A stretch of DNA of 64,000 nt. Origin: Hydractinia symbiolongicarpus (lineage: Eukaryota > Cnidaria > Hydrozoa > Anthoathecata > Hydractiniidae). The notes under the pieces are model-generated. The model saw only the letters and a list, made by a program, of their open reading frames with translations. It was not told where the DNA came from and did no database searches. This document shows positions 25,786 to 36,415 of the stretch, in pieces. The translations under genes and the position numbers were made by a program. Where the stretch lies: the NCBI RefSeq assembly GCF_029227915.1, contig NC_079881.1:10453501-10517500 (forward strand), given 5' to 3'. How positions within the stretch are numbered: the first letter of the stretch is position 1; each line of letters opens with the position of its first letter.

Positions 25786-26013
25786 TTTTTAAGAACATTA
25801 ACAACGTTATTTTTAGAGCATGTCTTCTTTTTTATTCTATTATTTTATCACTTACTAATACTGTCTTAGTTGCTAAAAAATTTTTGATTTGACACAACTT
25901 GAGTTTTTTTTTAAGCGCCCCTCTCGTTTTAGCGCCCCTCTCGAATAAGCGCCCACCCCAAAAGTTGAATTTTTAAATAAGCGCCCAGGGCGCTAAATCG
26001 AGCATTTACGGTA

Positions 26014-26751
26014 AGCCCCATAGCATATTGGTTACTTTCATGTGACCCAATCCAAATTTTTGCCTGATTTCTTTCATTTAGGCTTATTAAAATATTTATT
26101 TTTTATATTGATCCTATCTATAGTAAAATTTTAAAAATTAAGGCTTAGGGTTGGGAATGATAGTTCATTTTATTTGTTAAAATTCAATTAAAATAAATAT
26201 AGTTAAAATTTCAATCCTTTAACTTTTTATTAAAATATGTAATATTGCAAACGATTTTATATTGAATTTATTTTTGATATTCAATAATTCAGCTATTTTT
26301 ATCCCGCTATCTCTGAACTACATTGAAGCTAGGTACTTTATTGAAAAAATAAACAGGAAAAAAGGTCGCAGATCGTACTCAGTTATTTAGGATAAAAATG
26401 GATAAAAAGGTTTTTTTTAGGTTAACATATATTAACATCATTATATTGTCTGTTGATATTAAAGAGCAGAAGAGGTTCGAAAACGATATAACGTCGCAAG
26501 AGAAAGAATAGTCTGCATAATCTGCCATTCTTAGCCATGTTAAAAAGGTACTTCTATGGTATTCAGATTAAGTATATAATTTATGTTCCAGTTTTTGTAC
26601 TGTGTATAATTTATGTTCGAGTTTTTGTACTGATCTTGAATCGCTGTACTTTAATTTTGCTGTCTTCGACACTCTTCGTACTGCCCCGACCTGAACATCA
26701 TTAAGAGTCCCAGCAAAAACCTTCAATCTTTTTCACGTAAAATATCCACAG
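26014..26751. other. AT-rich intergenic DNA, nothing recognised
   Basis: No ORF, repeat boundary or RNA feature could be supported here. There is one short local duplication: GTATATAATTTATGTTC followed by the same words about 34 bp later, near 26570-26632. Confidence 0.5.
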
Positions 26752-26949
26752 TCATGGTGCACTCAGCCTGGTGTTTCTAAGATCACGTTCACTTAGTTTT
26801 GGTGCGGGACCTTTATTAAACGAATGTTTGTCAATTATAGTATCTCCAATTGATTTTTTCATATGACGATATACTGTTGCTTTCGAATATTGGCGATAGA
26901 CTGGCAGTCTTCTGATTTTTAACCAAGTCTTTCCAGGATCATGGTGCAA
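26752..26949 (-). pseudogene. Tc1-like transposase fragment (N-terminal helix-turn-helix)
   Basis: The minus-strand text includes YSKATVYRHMKKSIGD and NKGPAPKLSERDLRN. This is the pattern of the first DNA-binding region of Tc1-type transposases, where an RPRKLS-like linker follows the helix-turn-helix. Only about 65 residues remain and the catalytic domain is absent. It is a relic inside a repeat-rich stretch. Confidence 0.5.
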
Positions 26950-27026
26950 ATTCCGCCAGGTGATAGAATGCCGTAGAGGGACACAGTTCTATGCGCATTA
27001 GCACGATAGCAGAATAGCAATTATAT

Positions 27027-27427
27027 ACAGTGAAACCTCTATTAACAGTCAACTGCATACATCGGTCAACTCCTGATAAGCAGCCAGAAAAGAAAGTCCC
27101 TGCTGAATTAATGGTCAAACTCTTATAAAAACCCCTCCATACATCGGTCACCTCCAATCAATGGTCAAACGCCCACTTTCTATTGTCCCAATGTCTAATT
27201 TCACCTCTATTAACGGTCAAAAAAATCTTTATGCAAGCAAATGAAAGGAAAAATAAAAAGAATTGTTTTTTTATTATCAATACGTATCTAGCCACATTAA
27301 CGCTTTCACATGTCCCCTTGCTTGATATGTTTGCTTTGAATCTTGTCACACTACGACTTGAAGCATTTAGGCTAAAAAATCTTTCACAAAAAAAAGTAAC
27401 AGATTATTTCAGTAAAAAGTTGTAACA
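27027..27427 (+). mobile_element. Degraded pogo/Tigger-like element, left part
   Basis: CAGTGAAACCTCTATTAAC at 27027 resembles Tigger-type termini, and a second CCTCTATTAACGGTCA occurs near 27205. The following short ORF ends in QKKVTDYFSKKL, like the C-terminal tail of Tigger transposases. Everything between is eroded. A similar terminus in inverse orientation lies at 28357-28378. Confidence 0.4.
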
Positions 27428-27508
27428 TGATTGTAGATTGTACTAATAAGATACATGTATTTACTTGTGTTTAAAATTGTTTTTTTCGCCATGTAGGATT
27501 ATTATATA

Positions 27509-28213
27509 AAAGAGAACATATAAAATATACAATAAAATATACGTAGCTTTTCGTAAATAAAACTTTACATCTTCAGGTAAGAAATACTGCTAATGTAAAG
27601 CCACTATATATATAATAAAAATTTTTGCTGAAACTCTCAAAGGACTGTGAATAAAGAGATGAGTAGAATAGAAAATAAAATACATTAACGTCGCAATAAA
27701 AAATTATATTTTTACGTCACGCCGTTATGGAAAATTAATAATCTTTTAGATTCAACTTGTTCGTTAAGAACAGGCCTTAATGACTTTATATAGAATGCCT
27801 CCAAAATTTTCCGCCTTAAACAGTTTTTAGGAGCGCAACTTAAAATTTTCCAACAAAAAGAGTGTCCATCATTCGCGACAACATGATTAGCTGGTTCGGA
27901 CTTTGAAGACATTTTGTTTATTCAGACCATCGTGTTTGCGCATTTCGTACTGTTTCACCGATGTAGTTCACACCGCATGAACAAGTACCTTCGTGGATAA
28001 CGCATGCTAAGTGCTTTATTTTGTCTTTCAACGGAAATAGAGACTGGATTTTCTTAGTTCTCCAGAGCACAATGAAAATGAAATTCTCATTTGTCCAACG
28101 ATTTAAGTTATTAATAAAACTTTTTACGTCTTCTTCATTTCGTTTCATTTCGTAAAAAGTTTTATTTACGAAAAGCTTCGTATACTTTATTGTATATTTT
28201 ATATGTTCTTTTT
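27509..28213 (-). mobile_element. Penelope-like element 3' fragment with GIY-YIG domain
   Basis: Minus-strand ORF pieces 28235-27918 and 27912-27712 form the end of a Penelope-type reverse transcriptase-endonuclease. WRTKKIQSLFPLKDKIKH is followed by CSCGVNYIGETVRNAQTRW (GIY-YIG signature), then KSEPANHVVANDGHSFCW and a C-terminal tail. The two pieces are separated by a stop/frameshift at about 27913-27920. The fragment is flanked by inverted copies of a block of about 55 bp (27509-27567 versus 28152-28212), as seen in the pseudo-LTR arrangements of such elements. It is not autonomous. Confidence 0.7.
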
Positions 28214-28289
28214 TACTTGTGTTTATTTTGATCATGAATCATTTTTTGAGCCCCTCCCACCTCTCCTGACCAGACATTTTGATAAAAAA

Positions 28290-28378
28290 AGGATATTCAT
28301 GTAAACCTCAATCACCCCTAATGCAACGGCCACTAAGCTGGGTCCCCCAAAGTGGCCGCGATTAGAGGTTCCACTGTA
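28290..28378 (-). mobile_element. Pogo/Tigger-like terminus
   Basis: The complement of 28357-28378 reads TACAGTGGAACCTCTAATCG, a Tigger-type terminal repeat, continuing into GGCCACTTTGGGGGACCC. It may pair with the degraded terminus at 27027 or be the end of another copy. Confidence 0.45.
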
Positions 28379-28380
28379 CA

Positions 28381-29262
28381 TCAGATTTATACCTCGCTTT
28401 AATAAAGATTCATTGTTGTTTTAATACACCCACAGTGCATTTGAAAACACAAATATATCTGCACCATTATAAACCATATAATATGATAAAAAATAAAGTA
28501 AATCGGTTCCCAAAATGTTAGATATTCGGTTCGTTTAATGCTTCAACAAGGCACTGTCAGGCAAATGAAACTGTGAAAAGCACTAATCTTTGCTATGAAC
28601 ATCTCAGTGCCAATTAACCCCTCCCCCCCCTCTTCCTACCCCCCAACAAAAAATGTTGGCATTCACAGATCTCATAAAGGTGATTTTAACATTGCTTGCT
28701 GGGGTAAAGGGGGGTGGTCGATTTTGTGGAGGAGTATTTAGTTGGCAGAAAACAAAATTTTTATGTCACTGTTATGCATTTTCTTTTCTTGTTCAGTGCG
28801 CCAATTTTTTTAGAAAACCAGGCATTTTAGAGTTTTGGACCAATTTTGCCCGAAAACAGTATAACAAAAATACTTTTGACGTCGTCAGCATGCTTTTCTT
28901 TTAGTTGTGCTAAATTCGTCAAAAAAGGGAGCTAGCCCTAGTCAGCAAGATTGGTACCAAGACACATGGTACAAGAAAAACGGCGTTTTGGCAAATGTGG
29001 CACTCATATTTAAAGTGAGGCGAAAAAATATTCTCTTGTGGCGTGTTTAATCACTCTCCTCAAGGGCGTTATTTTATCTATGAAATTATAATCATTTTTT
29101 TTTATTTGTGTCTATTTTTAAGTGTCACCTTTGCATGCAGCGCATTTCAGAGGGCGGGGCTTAAATAGAGGGGATGGAGGTGCGCCTAAACGTTTTCAGG
29201 TTCTGAGGTACGGTCCTTACAAAAAGGCGGCGCTTAAAAGATGAAATACGACAGTATTTCCA
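28381..29262. other. Intergenic, no gene recognised
   Basis: Contains C-rich low-complexity runs (28619-28650) and a G-rich stretch near 28700 that give a spurious 83-residue ORF. Nothing else could be supported. Confidence 0.4.
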
Positions 29263-29263
29263 T

Positions 29264-29420
29264 ACAGTGAAAGCTCCTTATTGTGGAAATTCTTTACACC
29301 GGACGCCAAAGTAACGGGTGAAAAGGAGGTCAAACTGGTATAATAAAAACTTTATAAAGCGAACACTTTAAAGCATACACCTTTCTGTAGCGGACTTCAT
29401 TTAATTGACTCTTTTATAGT
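29264..29420 (+). mobile_element. Another pogo/Tigger-like terminus, decayed
   Basis: CAGTGAAAGCTCCTTATTGTGG is followed by CCGGACGCCAAAG and AAAGCGAACACTTTAAAG. This is the layout of a Tigger-like terminal region that alternates short gene-free words. No partner end was located with confidence. Confidence 0.35.
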
Positions 29421-30333
29421 TTGCTCGACTAACATTGGTCCTGAACTAATTCTTGTAAGAAGTTTGTCGGTTTAGACAATCTTCAAAATTAAGACAAAGC
29501 AAATTCTCAAACTATCTTTTGTGAAGACTTGAGTCTATTCTACTTTTTTTAGAATGAAAGATAACTCTGCGTGGGTCGCGTCAACGTGGGTCAACTTTCG
29601 ATATTCTAATTTCAGTTTGCCCGGCCCTCTCTTCCACATTTGGCCCTGCACCGACTCTACTTGCCGCTTAGTCCGCGTAGTCCGCGTATCCTATATGCGT
29701 CTGCTTAATTTTTTACTCCAGCAAAGACAGCCAGCAAATACAGCCAGCCGTTTGTGGCACTTACGAAATCTGTTAAGCATGGCCAATAAACGAATTATAT
29801 AGAGTTAAACTTTTTTGTTATAAATAGACCCTTCATAATGACTGACCGATAACGCCAGGTCGGGTTGTTTTGATTCTATAATGGATCAATTTCACTACCT
29901 GAGCAGAAAGCGGTATAAGAAACACGGCCCGTGCGTCTGATGAAGCTCTTGTTTCTTAGGTCATCCCTTTACCCACACAACATCCTTTATTTACATACGA
30001 TACTTCAAATCCTTCAGTGGAGAGTACAGGGTTCGTGTATCGGGTCCATTTGGTTGGGGTAATTCAGTCGGCGGGTGCTAAATAAAGTCATTATTGCCCT
30101 CGGGCGGGACGGGGATGGAAGAAAAGACCCCTTAGTTTCAGTGGATTTGATTATAAACTTTTCACAAAGGGTCACAGGGATAGGGTATCATTTACAAAGA
30201 TGGCTGCTCCACGTGAATGTTGAAAGACGACAAGTTTGCTTTACTTCAAAATTTACTTTTGCTTATGTGTGTCCGAATTGATTGAATCCTCGTAAAATAT
30301 TTCGTTTGGTTTTGTAGAAGAATCCAGTTGATT
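29421..30333. other. Intergenic, unassigned
   Basis: Slightly more GC-rich than its surroundings, with two short ORFs (29554-29802 and 30075-30281) that show no domain, no start context and no splice support. It is probably old repeat DNA. Confidence 0.35.
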
Positions 30334-30340
30334 TGACATG

Positions 30341-30395
30341 TAGCTAGCTAGGCTAGCTATACCCTCTTTTTTTAGCTAGCTAGCTTTAGCTAGAT
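30341..30395. repeat. TAGC-rich simple repeat
   Basis: Palindromic TAGCTAGCTA blocks at 30341-30360 and 30373-30393. The word is also scattered elsewhere in the window. Confidence 0.8.
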
Positions 30396-30924
30396 AGAAC
30401 TAAGCTTTGCTGGACATATACATACGACGCTGCCTGTTTTTTATTTTTTGACCTATTTTTTCTTTTTTTATCTCTATTGATTCAGATTAATAAAAAAACT
30501 GCTTTTATTGTAGCCAAAACAAAGACTGAATTGTTTAAAACTAGAAATTCACGAACATCGAAGATATAGATGATATGTAAATATTTACGCACACGTCCTG
30601 ACAGACAAAAAAGGAAGGACTGCATAAGAGAAATTGGCTATATTAGTTCTAATGTACAGATTTTCGGGCATAAAAGATTGAAAATGAACTTGGGAATAGG
30701 TTTTCGTAACTAGCTGAGGTGCCACATCCATACTCACGTTGCCAGGAAAAACGTCCAATGGACGTTTGTGGGTACCCCTCAAAGTGCAATGAACGTTTCT
30801 TTTGTGGCAATTCGAAACTACAGTTTTGCCCACTACAATCAACAACAAGCGCTGAAGAGTTGGACTCCACTCTAAAGACACGTGAATAAAGTGTGTTCTT
30901 CTCGTGAACGTATATATAAAGAAC

Positions 30925-31110
30925 GGGCAACCCCATGGATTTGTCCACAGGTTAACGAAAAGTCTCTTTGATAATAGCCGTCCTCTGTCTGTCGGTCGGT
31001 CACGCAAAATAGTAGCTTAGCTGCGCAAGTAGCGAGACACACGCAGTGCCGTATATAAAGGTTGGGCGAACCCGTGGATTTTTCCACGGGCTAACGACTA
31101 GTATATTCAA
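30925..31110 (-). repeat. Dispersed hairpin repeat, two copies in minus orientation
   Basis: CCCGTGGATTTTTCCACGGG at 31071-31090 is followed by CTAACGACTAGTA, and a decayed core CCCATGGATTTGTCCACAGG lies at about 30933-30952. Between them are the body words of the family reversed: CTGTCTGTCGGTCGGTCACG, AGCTTAGCTGCGCAAG and GTATATAAAG. Overlapping ORFs of 97-140 codons here are repeat-derived and not called. Confidence 0.65.
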
Positions 31111-31315
31111 TTCAAAGTGAAGGGACAGGCTATTTCGCCCTAACACGGGACCACCAAAGAACCTCTGAAAAGGCTCTTCACCTTTGTAGGATAGGTTTTT
31201 TTCTAATGGAAAAATAACTGCCACGAGTGGACGTTTCTCAGGGTGGGTGGGTGTCTTTGAAAAGAAATGTCCATTAGACATTTCTTGTGGCAATGTTAGT
31301 ATTAATGAGGCCCCT

Positions 31316-31707
31316 AAGGGGCCGTAGACAAACAGTTTTCATCTTTGTTTAACCACAAATTGGCCGTTAAGGAGGGGTTGTTGTAAAAATGGATCTCGTG
31401 TTTGTATAAATCTCCACAAAGATTGTTGCGTAAAGTGCTACCAATCAATATTAGATATGAATATGTACATAGTCAATGTTGGCAAGAAATTTTTCAAAGG
31501 AAGTGAGACCATGTATATATAATAAAACAATAGCAGAGACAAGAAGGGGGGACAAAATTCTATTTAACTGCCAATTTGCCATTAACGGAGACGAAAACTA
31601 ACATAGGGGAAATGGGCTTGTCGTTAAGGGGCAGGGGAGTGGGGTCCGAGTCTAGTGGCCAATTTGCTGTTAGCGGAGACGAAAACTGTTTGTTGAGAGC
31701 CCCTAAC
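31316..31707. mobile_element. MITE with about 50-bp imperfect inverted ends
   Basis: The left end (GACAAACAGTTTTCATCTTTG, then CAAATTGGCC) is the imperfect inverse of the right end (GGCCAATTTGC, then GACGAAAACTGTTTGTTGAG). A third related block sits at 31570-31600. There is no coding content. Confidence 0.6.
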
Positions 31708-32280
31708 TATTTTTATATACTTCTCTATTTAAAAGCAAGTTTTAATTCTGCATAAGTTTCTTTTTTAAGTTGTTTTTATTGATCTGTGTGGTCTTTTGTT
31801 TGAATATTTATCAAGATGCTTGTATAGACTTTTCAAGAATTGTAGGCAAACAAACTTTTAAATGAAGTGGAAACGTTTCGCAGCGACGTATCCACAGTGT
31901 ATTTGCTACTGTTTAACCAGTATGAGAATTCTTACAGTAACCAGAAATATGAAAAAGTTAAAAATTAAAATTGCTATGTCAGATTTGCAGGTTTTCTTGT
32001 GATGTTTGTGCTTTTTCAAATCTAATGCGATTCAGCAATGTACAAATTATATATTAACACTTTTTGTAATGCTTCACTGCCAAGAACAGAAGGTTCAAAG
32101 TCCATACTGACTTCCTCAAAAAATTGATCCTCACATCTCTACTTTCTTTAAGCTATAACAAATACATTTATTTATGCAAGTTGGTTTAAAGATGCTAAAT
32201 TATTTAGCCTTAGTTTGACTTTGTTTTTTAAAAAAAACAATGTTATCCCTAATCCCGTCATAAAAATAAGTACGTGCAGG

Positions 32281-32531
32281 CTAAGCCTAAAAAAGAGAAC
32301 ATAATTTTGACATCCATCTTTAATGCTACAGATACCTAGCCCGCTTTTTAGCTCATCTCTCAGACTTGCATTACACATCCACCTAACCATTCTCATATCA
32401 TTCCTTTTTAAACGGTTAAGATATTCCTTCTTCACTGCCCATGTCTCACTACCATACAGCATAACACCTATCACACAGACCTCATATAAGCTACCTTTTA
32501 CCTCAATTGACAAGACTCTGCTAGTCACCAA
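32281..32531 (-). pseudogene. Non-LTR retrotransposon (LINE) fragment
   Basis: The minus frame reads KGSLYEVCVIGVMLYGSETW, then LNRLKRNDMRMVRWMC and LRDELKSGLGI. This is the well-known tail of LINE reverse transcriptases just after the catalytic palm. The frame then runs into unrelated sequence. Only this 3' part is present; catalytic motifs are absent. Confidence 0.75.
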
Positions 32532-32913
32532 AGGAAGTAACCCTCTTAACTTTTTTCAAGGAGGGCGAGAAAAAGAAAATTCTGAATTTTTCCTTTTCTT
32601 CAGGAAAACTTTGCAGAATTGTTCTTTGTTACATGTCCTTTATTATTTTATCTTTTTTTGGCATTTCATCTGAATATATTTTTCTTCAGTGTTAGTTTAC
32701 ATATGAAATCTTTGTATCTTTGAGAGAATTAAATAATGCCTTTTCAACGTTGACTCATTGGGCTATTAGGGAAATCCAAAAAATTTAGGCAGAATTTAGT
32801 TTCACAAATCAAAGAAAATTAGGGAATTGGTTGATTGGTTAAATGCTTCTCTCCATAATTTTTTTTAACATGTTTTGGGCAAAGTTTTTTTTAAGGTTAA
32901 AGAAAACTGAAAA

Positions 32914-33390
32914 ATGGGAAAGTCAAAAGATAAATCGATCACTGAAGATGCAGATAAAACTTTGGATGTTAGTGTAGTGAATGCCGAGCGTCCCGACTAC
33001 GATGAGCTAGTCTCGATGGTAAATATTATTTCCAAGCCTTTAGCAAGCAAGAAAATGACGAAGAGAATATACAAAATTGTTAAGAAAGCAGCAAAAAAGA
33101 AGGAATTACGTAGAGGTGTAAAAGAAGTTGCAAAAGCTATCCGTAAGAAAGAGAAAGGTTTAGTTATCTTTGCTGGAGATGTGTCTCCATTAGATGTTTA
33201 TTCACACATGCCAGTCATGTGCGAAGACAACAAATTGCCTTACTGTTTTGTGCCAGCGCGTATTGATTTGGGATTGGCGAGTCAAACGAAGCGTGCAACA
33301 TGCGTTGTGATGGTTAAGAAAAGCGACGATTACGCAGATGCGTATACTGAACTTAGAGATGCCATAAAAGAACTTCCTTTGCCATTATGA
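32914..33390 (+). CDS. NHP2: H/ACA ribonucleoprotein complex subunit 2 (NHP2)
   Basis: A 158-residue protein of the L7Ae/L30e/S12e/Gadd45 family. NHP2 binds the H/ACA guide RNA with dyskerin, NOP10 and GAR1 for pseudouridylation of rRNA and snRNA, and also joins telomerase in animals. The core spans residues about 40-140: SKKMTKRIYKIVKKAAKKK, the RNA-contacting RRGVKEVAKAIRK, GLVIFAGDVSPLDVYSHMPV and KLPYCFVPARIDLG. Length and lack of extensions fit the family (about 150 residues). The coding region is uninterrupted, unlike its intron-rich neighbours. The start follows an in-frame clean 5' region; no good poly(A) hexamer is seen nearby. Either an intronless native gene or an intact retrocopy. 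Confidence 0.93.
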   Translation: MGKSKDKSITEDADKTLDVSVVNAERPDYDELVSMVNIISKPLASKKMTKRIYKIVKKAAKKKELRRGVKEVAKAIRKKEKGLVIFAGDVSPLDVYSHMPVMCEDNKLPYCFVPARIDLGLASQTKRATCVVMVKKSDDYADAYTELRDAIKELPLPL

Positions 33391-35366
33391 AGCAGTTTGC
33401 TCGCAACATATTTTTTCTGACTGTAAAAATTGTGTTTATACATACATACACAATTTTCTTTTCATGCTTTTATTAACGCCTGTGGTATTTATAGTTGGTA
33501 AAAGAAAATATCCAGATAACCCATGTTCAATGTTACTAACAGTCATCGTAATTTCATAAATGGTGACTGTGTGCACATACATTTATATAAAGATGACTTT
33601 TTAGATTTAATGTTTTGGTATATACATAGCTGTGTCACGTGGTATACATGGATAATTCTAGTGCTTTGGTTGGTTAATTCGAACTTTTACTATTTTCAAA
33701 CAAATTTCGCGCTTCCTTTCTTTTTTCTTTTTTGTTCCTCGCTGAAACATTTTCTATCCCACAAACCACTGTAATGCCACTGGGTGGTGTACTGCAGTTG
33801 GTTTGAGCATATTGTTTACGCTTCACTGAAGACTGTGCCAACCGCTTTTTCGAACATGGAAAGTTAAATATGTTCGAATAAACGAATATTCGAATTAACT
33901 ATCAGAAAACAGAGGAGTTTTATTAAGCAAGTGAATAAGAAATTTGTTTGAAATAGCAGATATTCGATTTAATAGCATTTCAATGTGTTGTGTAGGTATA
34001 AAATTAGTTTTCGAAAGAAATGCAAATTTTTGCTTATTCTTTAAATTAGGAAAATAATTTCGGGTTTTTTATTTTATTTTTTAAGAAGAAGAAAGTGTGT
34101 CAATATTGTTTTAAGTTTTAAAGCCGAAGAAAACCATTGTGTTAATTTTTGCGTTTTCTTTCTATTTTAAACTCTCGTCACCTTTTCAATAGTGCTTGTT
34201 CGAAATTTTATAAGAGCAATACGTAATACGTGTGAAAGTATAAAATAATGAGTCAAATAATGAGGTTTCCTTGTCAGGTAACCCAAAACTCCTGTTTTTA
34301 CCTGCCTCAAATGAAGGCTACATTGACGAGATTAACTATTATATCAATTAGTTTCGCGAATTTAACGGCAGAACTTATTTTTCCTCTGAAAAGCGTAATC
34401 TTTTGAAACATTGGTTTTATAGGGTTTAAAATCGCAAGAAAAAGGTCTGCGTTCTTTTCTTATGGTATTACAAAACCTATGAACAATTGCCGAACTGCCG
34501 AAAATCATATATAGGAACTGCGAAAAAAAAATTGAAAAAACGGGGGTTAGGGAGATCGAGCATTTGCCAAAAATCTTTAGAAAACAAAGAAATAACGTAT
34601 GCTTGTTAATACAATGAATTTAATACTATGGTTACTGGCAAAGTTGTAAACAAATGTGACGGCTTAGTTACGAGAATACCCTGCATTCTTATGTTTAAAG
34701 GATATGCAGAATTTATGGATATATATACTTAGTAAAAACTAAAAAAACTAATATCTCGTTATTATCACAAATACTTTAGATGTTTTTTAAAATTTGCCTA
34801 GTTAATCATTCAAAAATTCGGTGAAAGTGGCTTCAAAGGACTGAGAGATTTATTCTAAAAATTGAAGTTCGAAAAACCAGGGGTAAAAAAAGGCCTATAT
34901 GCAACTTGAAGGGACCGAGAAAAAACTTTTTTTTACATCAGTAGAAGAATTTTGTGCTAGTAATGCATGTTAAGAATATTTATGGTAAATTCTTACCATC
35001 ACATTTCAGCCTTTGTTTTTATGAAACTTACTTACGTAATAATACAACTTGTACCATCTTTCATTGTCGCTTAAAGACATTATATGCAATAAAATTCTAT
35101 CTCAGACACAAAAAGCGCCGTGACTTTTGACCGAATAGGCCTGTTATTTGCGTGTTATTTTCCAGTGAAGCACGCTGTAAAGATCAAAAACGAAAAATTA
35201 CGTAGACTTTTTTCGCTAATTTTCACAATTTAACAGCAAATTTAAATTATGCATATTTTTTACCGTTGACACGCATGTAGCGTTTCTTTAATTAATACAC
35301 GGATGCATTTTTTTGTATTTTTAGTAATAAAATTTAAAAAGCAATATAAAGCATTTATGAGAAAAT
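33391..35366. other. NHP2-ENDOV intergenic region
   Basis: AT-rich with no supported gene. An inverted GAATATTCGAATTAA-like palindromic patch lies near 33870-33900. The last few hundred bases should contain the promoter of the endonuclease V gene; no clear core promoter element was identified. Confidence 0.4.
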
Positions 35367-36362
35367 ATGGGAAATTGGTTGCAAAAGGTGAGAGGAGATA
35401 AGTCAAGCTTTCAAGTCAGTAGGGAGTGTCCTGTTGATGACGAGGACACTGATGATGACAATGAAGAGTTTACAGTTATCAGCATTCTGGATATAAGTCT
35501 GACAAGTCATGAACAGGAACTGTCAAATAATGAAAGCGTCGCAGAAAAATTAAGTAAAGTTGATGAGAAGTGTAAAATACTCATTGAAAATTGGAAAGCT
35601 ATACAAAACGAACTTCGGCTGTTGCATAAACTAGAAGGCGACATTGATCTCATTTCATCACTACATCACGTGGGTGGTGTTGACATATCGTTTCCTTCAA
35701 ATAAAAATGATTTGGTACACGCATGCGCCTGCTTTGTTGTTATGTCATACCCTGATTTAGACATTGTTTACAAACAATGTAAAATCGTTCATTTAACGTC
35801 AATCTATGTTCCAGAATTTTTAGCCTTTCGTGAAGTTGTACCACTGAAGTCACTGTGTGATGAACTTAAAGCACTCCATCCAGAACTTTTCCCGCAAGTA
35901 ATTCTTGTGGATGGAAACGGTGTTCTGCATCCACGGAAATTTGGCTTGGCGTGCCATCTTGGTGTGGTTATGGATACGCCAACAATAGGTGTTGCCAAAA
36001 AGCTTTTTCATGTTGATGGATTAGAAAAGAATCAAGAGCTTAAAGATCGTATTAAAACTTTAGAAGTGGCAGGATCATCTTTCGATATTATTGGTAACAG
36101 TGGTTTTACGTTTGGTAAAGTACTGCGTAGCACAGCAAGTGCGTCCAATCCGATATACGTTTCGATTGGTCACAAAATAGGTCTCGAGACTTGCATTGAC
36201 TTAGTGACGAACTGTTGTAAAGTGCGTGTTCCCGAACCAATCAGATGGGCAGATATTTTGTCACGTGAATATATAAGAGAAAATTATGAGAAACATGCGA
36301 GAGAATGTAATGAGTATAATAAGCTGAATGAATATTTTCAAAAGTTAGCTAAAGCTGTGTGA
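35367..36362 (+). CDS. ENDOV: Endonuclease V (inosine-specific nuclease)
   Basis: A 331-residue protein. Endonuclease V cleaves the second phosphodiester bond 3' of inosine, in RNA for animal enzymes. Catalytic features are visible: D106 in HVGGVDISF, E156 in FLAFRE, D182 in VDGNGVLHPR with H188, GLACHLGV and TPTIGVAKKL with the active-site lysine, and late NPIYVSIGHKIGL. The wedge motif, usually PYIPG or PYVSG, is IYVPE here. The first ~95 residues are an extension with an acidic patch (DDEDTDDDNEE), making it longer than typical (about 280 in mammals). The coding region has no introns, and AATAAA follows at 36410. It is co-oriented with NHP2 about 2 kb upstream. Confidence 0.93.
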   Translation: MGNWLQKVRGDKSSFQVSRECPVDDEDTDDDNEEFTVISILDISLTSHEQELSNNESVAEKLSKVDEKCKILIENWKAIQNELRLLHKLEGDIDLISSLHHVGGVDISFPSNKNDLVHACACFVVMSYPDLDIVYKQCKIVHLTSIYVPEFLAFREVVPLKSLCDELKALHPELFPQVILVDGNGVLHPRKFGLACHLGVVMDTPTIGVAKKLFHVDGLEKNQELKDRIKTLEVAGSSFDIIGNSGFTFGKVLRSTASASNPIYVSIGHKIGLETCIDLVTNCCKVRVPEPIRWADILSREYIRENYEKHARECNEYNKLNEYFQKLAKAV

Positions 36363-36409
36363 CTTTTTTTTTATCTGTAACTATCCAATTTTTATATCAA
36401 TGTTTTTTA

Positions 36410-36415
36410 AATAAA
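36410..36415 (+). promoter_or_regulatory. Poly(A) signal of the endonuclease V gene
   Basis: AATAAA 48 bp after the stop codon. From here to 37302 no further gene is seen. Confidence 0.7.

Larger units (their letters stand above)
23338..26011. mobile_element. Pogo/Tigger-type DNA transposon with two divergent ORFs
   Basis: Bounded by TA dinucleotides (23336-23337 and 26012-26013) and a perfect inverted terminal repeat starting CCGTAAATGCTCGATTTAGC on each side. Both ends carry many copies of AATAAGCGCCCA-like text. A block around 23381-23430 recurs in direct orientation at 25948-25988. Inside are a plus-strand DDE transposase gene broken by one TGA and a minus-strand HIRAN-like ORF. The structure is otherwise complete, so this is a recent or well-preserved insertion. 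It starts about 420 bp downstream of the receptor cyclase stop. Confidence 0.9.

Noticed and set aside
30585-31293. Overlapping minus-strand ORFs of 71-140 codons
   Set aside because: They run through the dispersed hairpin repeat cores and have no domains or splice sites.
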